From an uncultured Paludibacter sp. (lineage in GTDB: Bacteria > Bacteroidota > Bacteroidia > Bacteroidales > Paludibacteraceae): a DNA stretch of 7,765 nt. Each line of letters begins with the position of its first letter. The first letter of the stretch is position 1. The notes under the pieces were generated by a model that searched no databases, was not told the DNA's origin, and worked only from the letters and a program-made list of their open reading frames with translations. The stretch lies in NCBI GenBank assembly GCA_937927845.1, contig CALFXE010000304.1, positions 1 through 7,765 on the forward strand. Reading direction: 5' to 3'. Shown piece by piece: positions 1 through 6,085 of this stretch. The position numbers and the translations under genes were made by a program.

Positions 1-2
1 TT

Positions 3-353
3 ATGCCAAGATCAGTAAATCACGTAGCTTCACGTAAAAGAAGAAAAAGAATTTTGAGCCTCACAAGAGGTTATTTTGGTGGTCGCCGCAACGTATGGAC
101 TGTTGCAAAGAACACTTGGGAAAAAGGTTTGCAATACGCTTACCGCGACCGAAAAGTTAACAAACGCAACTTCCGTTCATTATGGATCCAACGTATAAAT
201 GCAGCCGCACGTTTGGAGGGTTTATCTTATTCAAAATTAATGGGCGCATTGCATAAGGCAGGTATCGAAATGAATCGTAAAGTATTGGCTGATTTAGCAA
301 TGAATCATCCGGAAGCATTCAGCGCAATAGTACAAAAAGCAAAAAACGCATAA
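3..353 (+). CDS. rplT: 50S ribosomal protein L20
   Basis: L20 binds 23S rRNA early in assembly of the large ribosomal subunit. The 116-residue product has the usual family length. It begins with the canonical MPRSVNHVASRKRRK and continues with the conserved basic stretch RGYFGGRRN and the block YAYRDRKVNKRNFRSLWIQRINAA. The C-terminal globular half includes GLSYSKLMGALHKAGIEMNRKVLADLA. The start is fixed by the family N-terminus; only two bases lie before it in the window, so the expected upstream partners (infC, rpmI) and any autoregulatory leader cannot be seen. The stop at 351-353 is followed within five bases by an array of 8-nt repeats. The gene appears intact. Confidence 0.98.
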   Translation: MPRSVNHVASRKRRKRILSLTRGYFGGRRNVWTVAKNTWEKGLQYAYRDRKVNKRNFRSLWIQRINAAARLEGLSYSKLMGALHKAGIEMNRKVLADLAMNHPEAFSAIVQKAKNA

Positions 354-357
354 ATAC

Positions 358-405
358 AATTTGCCAATGAGCTAATGTGCCAATCTGCCAATAATCCATT
401 GTGTA
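358..405 (-). repeat. 8-nt periodic array, reverse orientation
   Basis: Read on the plus strand from 358, the sequence falls into six 8-nt units, five of them starting with AAT: aatttgcc, aatgagct, aatgtgcc, aatctgcc, aataatcc, then the weaker attgtgta. Their reverse complements (for example ggcacatt) match the consensus RGCACATT of the forward array that precedes yebC, so the two arrays are in opposite orientation. TGCCAAT recurs exactly 16 nt apart at 362 and 378. The array starts directly after the rplT stop. No function is evident. Confidence 0.7.
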
Positions 406-433
406 TGAGGGATTAAAGGTAAATTGGCACATT
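374..433 (+). terminator. Possible two-tier hairpin after rplT
   Basis: An 11-bp perfect inverted repeat pairs 374-384 (aatgtgccaat) with 423-433 (attggcacatt). Nested inside is a 6-bp stem, 392-397 with 410-415, leaving symmetrical 7-nt internal loops and a 12-nt apical loop. A short T-rich stretch (ttttatt) follows. It could end the rplT transcript, but the stem has few G-C pairs and the T-tract is weak. The pairing may simply be a by-product of oppositely oriented octamer repeats. Confidence 0.3.
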
Positions 434-453
434 TTATTAACACATGTCTATTT

Positions 454-516
454 AGTGATTGGTGATTGGTAATTAGTGATTGGTCAATAGTAAATAGTTT
501 GGAGTATAGAGTTTTG
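454..516 (+). repeat. 7-nt periodic (heptamer) array
   Basis: Nine consecutive 7-nt units lie in perfect register, each starting with AGT or GGT: agtgatt, ggtgatt, ggtaatt, agtgatt, ggtcaat, agtaaat, agtttgg, agtatag, agttttg. The first five are close variants of (A/G)GTGATT. Later units keep only the leading AGT and the 7-nt phase. The architecture resembles the short tandemly repeated heptamers described in cyanobacteria. A related array sits upstream of acs at 6015-6056. The stretch is not a coding sequence. Confidence 0.85.
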
Positions 517-555
517 AGTGTTTTGAGTGTTTTGACTATAGACTATAGACCATAG
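517..555 (+). repeat. 9-nt duplication and second heptamer run
   Basis: The heptamer array runs directly into two identical 9-nt units (agtgttttg at 517-525 and 526-534). It then returns to a 7-nt period with actatag (535-541), actatag (542-548) and accatag (549-555). The units abut one another without gaps and keep the leading A(G/C) base pattern. This looks like local slippage or stepwise amplification of different short units within one spacer. Confidence 0.75.
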
Positions 556-603
556 ACCGCATTAACACATTTGCATATTAGCACATTTTTACATTAGCAC
601 ATT
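556..603 (+). repeat. 8-nt periodic array abutting yebC
   Basis: Six 8-nt units in register, each ending in ATT: accgcatt, aacacatt, tgcatatt, agcacatt, tttacatt, agcacatt. The core ATTA(A/G)CACAT recurs at 561, 577 and 593, exactly 16 nt apart. The array ends seven bases (aatcaaa) before the yebC start codon, so it occupies the place of a ribosome-binding region. No Shine-Dalgarno motif is visible there. The same design precedes acs at 6054-6085. Confidence 0.8.
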
Positions 604-610
604 AATCAAA

Positions 611-1324
611 ATGGGAAGAGCATTTGAATATAGGAAAGCAACCAAAATGAAACGCTGGGGAAACATGGCACGTGTTTTCACCAAAATAGGTAAACAAATA
701 ACGATAGCAGTAAAAGAAGGCGGTTCTGACCCAGAGACAAATCCTCGTTTGCGAGTTTTAATACAGCAATCGAAGAAGGAGAATATGCCTAAAGATAATG
801 TTGACAGGGCTATTAAGAAAGCTACATCAAAAGATGAGGCTGATTATAAAGAAATGGTGTATGAGGGTTACGGTCCGAATGGTATCGCTATCGTTGTAGA
901 AACCGCAACCGACAATCCTACACGCACAGTTGCAAACGTTCGTAGCTATTTCAACCGATATGGTGGTTCTTTAGGTACAACCGGATCTTTACAGTTTTTG
1001 TTCGATCATAAATGTGTTTTTAAAATTACACCTAAAGATGGTGTTTCGTTGGATGATCTTGAACTTGAATTAATCGACTATGGTGTTGACGAATTAGTTG
1101 AAGATGAAGGAGATATAATCTTGTACGGTGATTTCCAATCGTATTCGTCTATTCAAAAATATCTTGAAGAAAATCAATTTGAAATTCATTCAGCAGAATT
1201 TGAACGCATCCCTAACGATATGAAGGAATTAAATGAAGAACAACAAGCACAGGTTCAAAAACTTCTTGACAAAATTGAAGATGATGAAGATGTACAGAAT
1301 GTTTTTCATAATATGGCAGAATAG
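611..1324 (+). CDS. yebC: YebC/TACO1/PmpR-family protein
   Basis: Members of this family are cytoplasmic proteins annotated either as transcriptional regulators (PmpR) or, like mitochondrial TACO1, as ribosome-associated translation factors. This sequence cannot decide between these roles. The 237-residue product matches the family length. Visible landmarks are a basic N-terminal domain starting MGRAFEYRKA (the variant I associate with Bacteroidota, rather than MAGHSKW), the NMPKDNVDRAIKKA helix at about 58-71, YEGYGPNGIA at 84-93, TDNPTRT at 100-106 and GGSLGTTGS at 118-126. An acidic C-terminal helix follows. The ATG at 611 gives the family N-terminus. It follows a repeat array with no Shine-Dalgarno motif. 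The gene converges with the DUF4301 gene across a 31-bp gap and shows no damage. Confidence 0.95.
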   Translation: MGRAFEYRKATKMKRWGNMARVFTKIGKQITIAVKEGGSDPETNPRLRVLIQQSKKENMPKDNVDRAIKKATSKDEADYKEMVYEGYGPNGIAIVVETATDNPTRTVANVRSYFNRYGGSLGTTGSLQFLFDHKCVFKITPKDGVSLDDLELELIDYGVDELVEDEGDIILYGDFQSYSSIQKYLEENQFEIHSAEFERIPNDMKELNEEQQAQVQKLLDKIEDDEDVQNVFHNMAE

Positions 1325-1335
1325 AAGACAATGTA

Positions 1336-1351
1336 ACAATATTAGCACATT
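1336..1351 (+). repeat. Two octamer-like units at convergent gene junction
   Basis: In the 31-bp gap between the convergent yebC and DUF4301 genes, acaatatt is followed by agcacatt. The latter is identical to the octamers at 580-587 and 596-603. This is a short outlier of the same repeat family. No clear hairpin terminator is seen for either converging gene. Confidence 0.4.
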
Positions 1352-1355
1352 ATCA

Positions 1356-2885
1356 TTACTGATGCTCTGCTCTTAGCAAATCATTCACCGTCTTAACCGG
1401 ATTGAACGTAGTTACAGGAACTTCTACAAAGACAGTATTCCAATCAGACATTGCACCATTCCATAAACCTGGTAACTCAAGAGCTTTAAGGGCTTTACCG
1501 TTTTTAGACTTATGAGAAATAAATCCTGTGTTTTTATCTACATATTTTAATAAATCAAATTTCTTTCCTTTGTAGTCTTTAACCCCACAGACTAAATCAA
1601 CCGGATTAAAATGAGTTGATTTCATCATTTTATCTTTTTCCGCAGGATTAGTCATATCAATCTGTGAACTTTCCAAAATTTGAGTTGAAACCGTACCATC
1701 TGAATTAATTGCTAAAAACGGTCCACCACCCGGTTCGCCTGTATTTTTTACCATACCACAAACACGTATCGGACGATTTAATTTGCCATACAAATAATCC
1801 TGAAGTTCCCTACCCTTTAAACCTGATATAATAGGATTGATATTATTTAAACTTGCTTCGCAGAAACCTGCTATCTCCCAAAGTTTTTCATCTGTCAACA
1901 ATCCGTTATCCATTAATTTAAGATATTTGAAAGCTTGTTTCTGAAGTTTGACCAACAGACCAGCAATCATTTTTTTGTAAATTATTGTTGGATTTTTTAA
2001 TGCATCCGGAACTACATTATCAATATTTTTAATGAAAATCACATCAGCATCAATATCATTTAGATTTTCTATTAATGCACCATGACCACCCGGACGGAAC
2101 AGCAATTCTCCATTATCCCTAAAAGGCTGATTATTTTCGTCTGCCGCAATAGTGTCTGTAGAAGGCTTTTGTTCAGAAAAAGACACTGCATAAGTTACAT
2201 TATATTGTTTTGTGTATTCCTTATTTACCTCTTCAAAATGCTTTTCAAAAAGTTCTCTATGTTCAGATGACACAGTAAAATGAATTTTCACATTGGCACT
2301 TTTATTTTTAGTATACATTGCACCCTCAGCAAGATGTTCCATCAATGGTGTTCTTTTACCTTTTTCATATTTATGAAATAAAAGTAAACCTTTAGGTAAT
2401 GCACCGTAATTCAATCCCTTAGCACCTAAAAGCGTGTCAACAACAGCTTTAAATTGCTTTTCTGACATTAGAGTTGGTATATCTTTGTCATGTAGAGAAA
2501 CACAACTTTTATTAAGCAAATCATAAAAAGCAAATTTCTCTATTTTCTCGAAAAACTCAATTACCGATTTATCTGATGGAAGGTCAATTTCATCATCTAA
2601 AAATTCAAATAAATCTTTAAACATACGACTTGCAGCACCGGAAGCAGGTACAAATTTGACAACATCTTTATTTTTTTCAAGATAAGATTGCCATTCCTCC
2701 ACATAATCGGCTAAATCATTATTAGAAACAAGCAATAATCCATTATTAGGGTCTGCTGAACGAACAATAGGCAGAAAAGGAAAACCGGTTTCGAAAATTT
2801 TCAATTGTTCCTTTACTTGTGATTCTGAAATACCTTTCTTTTTTAATATCTCAATATCAGATTGGGTTAGAATGACTTTATCCAT
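1356..2885 (-). CDS. DUF4301 family protein, pyrophosphorylase-like
   Basis: This 509-residue protein has no signal peptide or membrane segment, so it is probably cytoplasmic. I recognise it as DUF4301, a family with no assigned function. Its motifs line up in order with UDP-sugar/UDP-HexNAc pyrophosphorylases (GT-A nucleotidyltransferases). PASGAASRMFK (80-90) sits at the glycine-rich nucleotide loop, and HFTVSSEHRELF (202-213) at the MTS-xxT block. FSEQKPSTDT (236-245) corresponds to the FxQxxxP block. RPGGHGALIENL (264-275) followed by VIFIKNIDN (282-290) parallels PxGxGxLxxxL and the xxNIDN strand. GMVKNTGEPGG (377-387) parallels the KxxxxEPxG block. A sugar or nucleotide substrate is therefore an inference, and I cannot name one. 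The start lies 30 bp below the lipoprotein gene, which suggests co-transcription. A TAnnTTTG match at 2918-2911 (minus strand) lacks a matching -33 TTG. Confidence 0.85.
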   Translation of the reverse strand: MDKVILTQSDIEILKKKGISESQVKEQLKIFETGFPFLPIVRSADPNNGLLLVSNNDLADYVEEWQSYLEKNKDVVKFVPASGAASRMFKDLFEFLDDEIDLPSDKSVIEFFEKIEKFAFYDLLNKSCVSLHDKDIPTLMSEKQFKAVVDTLLGAKGLNYGALPKGLLLFHKYEKGKRTPLMEHLAEGAMYTKNKSANVKIHFTVSSEHRELFEKHFEEVNKEYTKQYNVTYAVSFSEQKPSTDTIAADENNQPFRDNGELLFRPGGHGALIENLNDIDADVIFIKNIDNVVPDALKNPTIIYKKMIAGLLVKLQKQAFKYLKLMDNGLLTDEKLWEIAGFCEASLNNINPIISGLKGRELQDYLYGKLNRPIRVCGMVKNTGEPGGGPFLAINSDGTVSTQILESSQIDMTNPAEKDKMMKSTHFNPVDLVCGVKDYKGKKFDLLKYVDKNTGFISHKSKNGKALKALELPGLWNGAMSDWNTVFVEVPVTTFNPVKTVNDLLRAEHQ

Positions 2886-2915
2886 AACTCATATATTTTA
2901 ATATATTTTTCAAAT

Positions 2916-3971
2916 TTAATTTTCTCCAAGTTGTTTTTTGAGAAGATCAACATCTTTTAATCGCTTCTGTAAAACTTCATTTTGTTCTGATATTAACAAA
3001 TACTCATTGTAATTGAATAATAAAGACTCAAGCATTGTTTCTAATGAAGCATTTGAATACTCGTAAGCCTTTTTTATATCTCCTGTAATTTCATATAAAA
3101 CAGAAAGATTATGCAATAGCTTAGCTTTTTTATTTGGTCCGGTATTGCTTTTAATCAACGTTTCCCATTTAGTAATTGCACTTTCCCAATTCTTAACATA
3201 TATCGAATCAAGACCTGTTTTAAATGTCTTATCTGATAGATTAAAGAAATATCTATCTTCACGTTCCCAATAAGGAATAAATTGGTTTACAGCCTTTCTC
3301 CCAGAAATGATTGCACCGTCTATAAGTGCAATCTTTCTGTCAGGAAGCGATTTTAAAGCATTATTTCTTGAGTAATTCTCAATCTCCCAATATACAGTAT
3401 CTTTTGTAACCAACGAGAAAATATGATTCTTTTCGGGAAAACTAATTGTCCAGTTATATTCATATTGAGCTTCAATATATGCTATAAAACTTGCTTCTTC
3501 CTCATTATAAAATTCACCTAATGTGCTGTTTACAATCATCCTATTCAATGAAACTATAGCATTTGCACCATATTGTTTAGAAAGGGATGATAATTTTCCT
3601 GAAGAAGGTAAAGCTACCGAATAAAAATCATTACTTTCATTTTGAGATTCATAAATAACATCTACAGAATTAAAAAATTCTCTTTCCGAAACTGATTCTG
3701 AAAAAGAAGCTAAAGCAAAATATACTAAACTATCTGTGTCGATAGTAACGCTTTTTGGTTTAGCATTAAACGATTCCGTCTTGTGCCCATAAGTTGAAGG
3801 TTGAGCTACTGTATTATTTACTATAAGTAAATTATCAATATCTTCAGGAAAACTGACTTTAGCGGGACGTAAAACATCAATTGTGGTATAAAGCATACTT
3901 GAGCAGGAAGACAAGAAAACACCTGATAACACAATTAATACTCTTATAATCAAACTATTATTTATCTTCAT
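2916..3971 (-). CDS. TPR-containing lipoprotein, DUF6340-like
   Basis: A 351-residue envelope lipoprotein of unknown function. The N-terminus is a type II signal peptide: basic and polar residues, the hydrophobic stretch LIIRVLIVLSGVFL, then lipobox LSSC with the lipidated cysteine at residue 23. After it comes PAKVSFPEDIDNLLIVNNT (36-54), a pattern I associate with Bacteroidota DUF6340 lipoproteins; that assignment is from memory. Residues about 256-316 resemble one or two TPR helix pairs (NWESAITKWETLIK, then LLHNLSVLYEITGDIKKAYEYS). Residues 327-350 could form a short coiled coil. The mature protein would be anchored on the periplasmic or outer face of a membrane, where TPR helices usually bind partner proteins. 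It lies 53 bp after the methyltransferase gene and 30 bp before the DUF4301 gene. An SD-like GAGGA stands about 7 nt before the start. Confidence 0.8.
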   Translation of the reverse strand: MKINNSLIIRVLIVLSGVFLSSCSSMLYTTIDVLRPAKVSFPEDIDNLLIVNNTVAQPSTYGHKTESFNAKPKSVTIDTDSLVYFALASFSESVSEREFFNSVDVIYESQNESNDFYSVALPSSGKLSSLSKQYGANAIVSLNRMIVNSTLGEFYNEEEASFIAYIEAQYEYNWTISFPEKNHIFSLVTKDTVYWEIENYSRNNALKSLPDRKIALIDGAIISGRKAVNQFIPYWEREDRYFFNLSDKTFKTGLDSIYVKNWESAITKWETLIKSNTGPNKKAKLLHNLSVLYEITGDIKKAYEYSNASLETMLESLLFNYNEYLLISEQNEVLQKRLKDVDLLKKQLGEN

Positions 3972-4005
3972 TTATAAATCCTCAGCTTTACTAAAATTAT
4001 TTTCA

Positions 4006-4013
4006 CAAAAATA
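4006..4013 (-). promoter_or_regulatory. Possible -7 element before lipoprotein gene
   Basis: On the minus strand the gap between the methyltransferase and lipoprotein genes reads TATTTTTG, an exact match to the Bacteroidota -7 box TAnnTTTG. It is about 35 nt before the lipoprotein start. The nearest upstream TTTG is only 12 nt away rather than about 19, and in AT-rich DNA this box occurs by chance. An internal promoter is possible but weakly supported. Confidence 0.25.
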
Positions 4014-4024
4014 GCTAAACTTTT

Positions 4025-5365
4025 TCAAAAACTCATTCTAATACGCCAATGTTGTGGATAAAGGTTATTAGCTCTATTACCCAAATTTTTAATCCATCCT
4101 AAAGGTAAATGCTGATAAGTAACTAAAATATAGCCACGTGGAATTTCATCATTAATGTTTATGCTTTCTTTTCTCAGAAAAGCTATTGCTGCTTCATAAT
4201 TGAGTTCAACCGTATCAAAAGCATCTATATTTATAATTTTTGACAAAGCCAATTGATGTGAAGGAATAATATCTTTACCCTTAATTTCAGCTATTTCAAC
4301 TCCATTTAAAATACAATTAAAGTGTTTTTCCAAATACAAACACTCAAAATAATATTTTTTAGGAAAAGCAATAATCTTTTGATTTAATTCTTTTATTTCA
4401 AAATCATCAGCATTATTTATCTGATTAGAAAATTCTTTATGTCTATCAATCAGCTTATTGTCTTTTTTATTATTCTTTATCTTAATTTCGGAAACTGTAT
4501 TTTCACTTATTTTCCTCATCACTGAAATAAAAAAGCCTTCTCCTTTAACTTTATGAGGAAAAAATCTATATCCGAATTCGGTTTGAATTATACCATCGAA
4601 TTTGCTTATATCAATCGGTAATACTTCCGCACCTAATGTTTTACATATCCACTCAACATTATCTTCATTCTCCTCTTTATTATATGTACAGGTGCTATAC
4701 ACAAAAACACCTTCATTTCTCAGGCTATCCCATACATCCTCTATTATCGACTTTTGACGAATTACGCATTGTTGTACGTTTTGCACACTCCATTCACTTA
4801 TAGCGTCTGGAACTTTGCGAAACATACCTTCACCTGAACAAGGAGCATCAACTATGACTGCATCGAAGAAACCATGTAACCTTTCAAAATCTTTAGGAGA
4901 ATTATTTGTAACAACAATATTCGGATTACCCCATTTTGTCATATTCTCAGCAAGAATCATAGCCCTTGATCGTACAAACTCATTACTTACCAGCAAAGAA
5001 TCTTTTGGTAAATACTGCGACAATAAAGTTGACTTTCCACCGGGTGCTGCACATAAGTCCAATACATAATTTACGTTTTGCATATATACATCAACCACTT
5101 GGTTAAGAAACATAGAACTTGCTTCTTGCACATAATAAGCACCTGCATGCAAAAGAGGGTCGGCAGTGAAAATTGGTCGTTCATCAAAATAAAAACCATC
5201 ATCACACCATTTAACTTTAGTGTCAGATGGAGATAAGTCAACAATTTTATCATTTACTCTTACACATACAGGTACAGTTTCGTTTAGAGCCTTTTCAAAA
5301 GCAGAAAACTCATCAGCCAATAATGTTTTTGTACGTTCAACAAAAGCCTCAGGGAGTTGTATCAT
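4025..5365 (-). CDS. rsmF: RsmF-like rRNA cytosine-C5 methyltransferase
   Basis: A SAM-dependent methyltransferase of the NOL1/NOP2/Sun family, 446 residues, probably making 5-methylcytosine in rRNA. The SAM loop is DLCAAPGGKS (103-112). The two family cysteines are present: Cys176 in DAPCSGEGMF and Cys226 in STCTYNKEENE, where the TC cysteine is normally the nucleophile and the PC cysteine helps release product. N-terminal residues VCVRVND and LHAGAYYVQEASSM (72-85) are typical. A lysine-rich linker (about 290-315) separates the catalytic domain from an RsmF-type C-terminal RNA-binding region ending LGWIKNLGNRANNLYP. E. coli RsmF acts on 16S C1407; the exact target here is not proven. It is the first gene of the minus-strand group after the 5390-5423 terminator. 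All catalytic residues are intact. Confidence 0.92.
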   Translation of the reverse strand: MIQLPEAFVERTKTLLADEFSAFEKALNETVPVCVRVNDKIVDLSPSDTKVKWCDDGFYFDERPIFTADPLLHAGAYYVQEASSMFLNQVVDVYMQNVNYVLDLCAAPGGKSTLLSQYLPKDSLLVSNEFVRSRAMILAENMTKWGNPNIVVTNNSPKDFERLHGFFDAVIVDAPCSGEGMFRKVPDAISEWSVQNVQQCVIRQKSIIEDVWDSLRNEGVFVYSTCTYNKEENEDNVEWICKTLGAEVLPIDISKFDGIIQTEFGYRFFPHKVKGEGFFISVMRKISENTVSEIKIKNNKKDNKLIDRHKEFSNQINNADDFEIKELNQKIIAFPKKYYFECLYLEKHFNCILNGVEIAEIKGKDIIPSHQLALSKIINIDAFDTVELNYEAAIAFLRKESININDEIPRGYILVTYQHLPLGWIKNLGNRANNLYPQHWRIRMSF

Positions 5366-5389
5366 GGCGTTATACTATTGTATATAAAG

Positions 5390-5423
5390 AAAAAGCAGTG
5401 AATAAAACCTATCACTGCTTTTT
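5390..5423 (-). terminator. Rho-independent terminator of small HTH gene
   Basis: A perfect 12-bp inverted repeat (5390-5401 aaaaagcagtga with 5412-5423 tcactgcttttt) surrounds a 10-nt loop. The A/T ends supply a T-tract on either strand, so it can act in both directions. On the minus strand it lies 23 nt beyond the stop of the small HTH gene and ahead of the methyltransferase gene, so it most likely separates those two transcripts. Confidence 0.85.
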
Positions 5424-5446
5424 GTGTGAATAATAACATCACGAAT

Positions 5447-5701
5447 TTAAGACCTATTTTCTTCAAGCATTCTTAATGCAACATTTAAAATTTGGGTATC
5501 GTCGAGCATAACTAATCCCCCATCCGGTCCGGGTTCGATGTGTACGCCAACACTATGACCGTCATCATAGTTCTTTCCACCAAAATAATTCTTTACTGAT
5601 TCTTTTTCCAGACCAAGTTCTTCAGCGATCTTGGCCATACTGCCACTTGGGAGCGAATCCTTTATCCTCCTTAACTCATTAAATGTTATCGTTTTAGTCA
5701 T
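5447..5701 (-). CDS. Small HTH DNA-binding protein (Bacteroidota type)
   Basis: An 84-residue cytoplasmic protein matching a small, highly conserved protein that I know from Bacteroidota genomes annotated only as DNA-binding. Residues 7-40 suggest helices with a helix-turn-helix: SMAKIAEELG (21-30), then LEKESVKNYFGG (31-42), which looks like a recognition helix. The second half is a signature stretch, VGVHIEPGPDGGLVMLDD (51-68), followed by a C-terminal helix. There is no signal peptide and no ligand-binding domain. It is a single-gene transcript: a good promoter lies about 150 nt upstream, and a strong hairpin ends it at 5390-5423. The DNA target is unknown; the palindrome at its own probable transcription start makes autoregulation worth considering, but that is inference. 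Confidence 0.8.
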   Translation of the reverse strand: MTKTITFNELRRIKDSLPSGSMAKIAEELGLEKESVKNYFGGKNYDDGHSVGVHIEPGPDGGLVMLDDTQILNVALRMLEENRS

Positions 5702-5840
5702 AATACTATGTATTAGAATTGTTAGTACGAAATTATTATTTTAAACTGGTATAAACGTAATACATTATTTTTATATGGCAAAATATTTTAATAAATTTTT
5801 TAGAATTAAGTTTATGCCTTACTCTCTTATTTTTTTGTTT

Positions 5841-5852
5841 ACCTGTCCAGGT
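5841..5852. promoter_or_regulatory. Palindrome at probable transcription start
   Basis: ACCTG-TC-CAGGT is a perfect 5-bp inverted repeat around a 2-nt centre, and it is markedly richer in G and C than its surroundings. It begins immediately downstream of the minus-strand -7 box, where the first transcribed base should lie, so it is well placed to be an operator. The binding protein is unknown. Confidence 0.45.
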
Positions 5853-5883
5853 CAAATTTATTTACGATTTACGAATTTACAAA
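5853..5883 (-). promoter_or_regulatory. Bacteroidota-type promoter for small HTH gene
   Basis: On the minus strand TTTG (5883-5880) is followed by exactly 19 nt and then TAAATTTG (5860-5853). This matches the phylum's primary sigma consensus TTG-N19-TAnnTTTG in both boxes and in spacing. Transcription would start near 5846, giving a leader of about 145 nt before the ATG at 5701. The 19-nt spacer contains repeated CGTAAAT units, so part of the match could be due to repeat composition. Confidence 0.6.
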
Positions 5884-6014
5884 TTACGATTGAACTTGAC
5901 ATGGAACGAATTTGAAATACCACTCTTCGGTTCAATAATTAGACCTATTAAACAATTTCATAAAAACTTGTGTTTAATAAAAAGCTATATGATATAAAAT
6001 GTAAACATATGTAT

Positions 6015-6056
6015 GGTCAATAGTGATTGGTGATTGGTGATTAGTGATTGGTAGGC
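6015..6056 (+). repeat. 7-nt periodic array upstream of acs
   Basis: Six 7-nt units in register: ggtcaat, agtgatt, ggtgatt, ggtgatt, agtgatt, ggtaggc. Four are exact (A/G)GTGATT. The units agtgatt, ggtgatt and ggtcaat are identical to units of the array at 454-488, more than 5 kb away. The last unit overlaps the start of the octamer array. Confidence 0.85.
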
Positions 6057-6085
6057 ATATTATCACATTAAAATATTAACATATT
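6054..6085 (+). repeat. 8-nt periodic array abutting acs
   Basis: Four 8-nt units, each ending in ATT: ggcatatt, atcacatt, aaaatatt, aacatatt. They end eight bases (atttaaac) before the acs start codon. ATTA recurs 16 nt apart at 6059 and 6075, the same spacing as before yebC. There is no Shine-Dalgarno motif. The order heptamers, octamers, ATG is the same as in the yebC leader. Confidence 0.65.

Larger units (their letters stand above)
5702..6014. other. Divergent intergenic spacer, no gene
   Basis: This very AT-rich spacer lies between the divergent HTH and acs genes. It holds the minus-strand promoter and palindrome at 5841-5883 and a group of ATTTACG-like 7-nt units (5860-5888). A 7-bp inverted repeat (attgaac at 5889-5895, gttcaat at 5930-5936) is too far apart to be convincing. 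I saw no RNA gene, and no convincing acs promoter on the plus strand. Confidence 0.7.

Noticed and set aside
454..608. CRISPR-like array
   Set aside because: Units are 7-9 nt, directly abutting and degenerate, without unique spacers, and no cas gene is nearby.
2082..2270. 62-residue plus-strand open frame inside the DUF4301 gene
   Set aside because: It is antisense to a well-supported coding region and has no recognisable domain.
4815..5069. 84-residue plus-strand open frame inside the methyltransferase gene
   Set aside because: It is the antisense shadow of the conserved SAM-binding and catalytic region.
5071..5433. Open frames at 5071-5253 (minus) and 5227-5433 (plus)
   Set aside because: They overlap the methyltransferase N-terminus, and the plus-strand one also crosses the terminator hairpin. 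Neither resembles a known protein.
5775..5915. A 46-codon plus-strand open frame starting MAKYFNKFFRIKF
   Set aside because: It lies over the minus-strand promoter, the palindrome and the ATTTACG-like repeats, has composition typical of translated AT-rich spacer, and matches no family I know.
5977..6000. Sigma70-like promoter (gatataaaat) before acs
   Set aside because: It does not match the phylum's TAnnTTTG box and no partner TTG lies at the right spacing; AT-rich sequence makes chance matches common.
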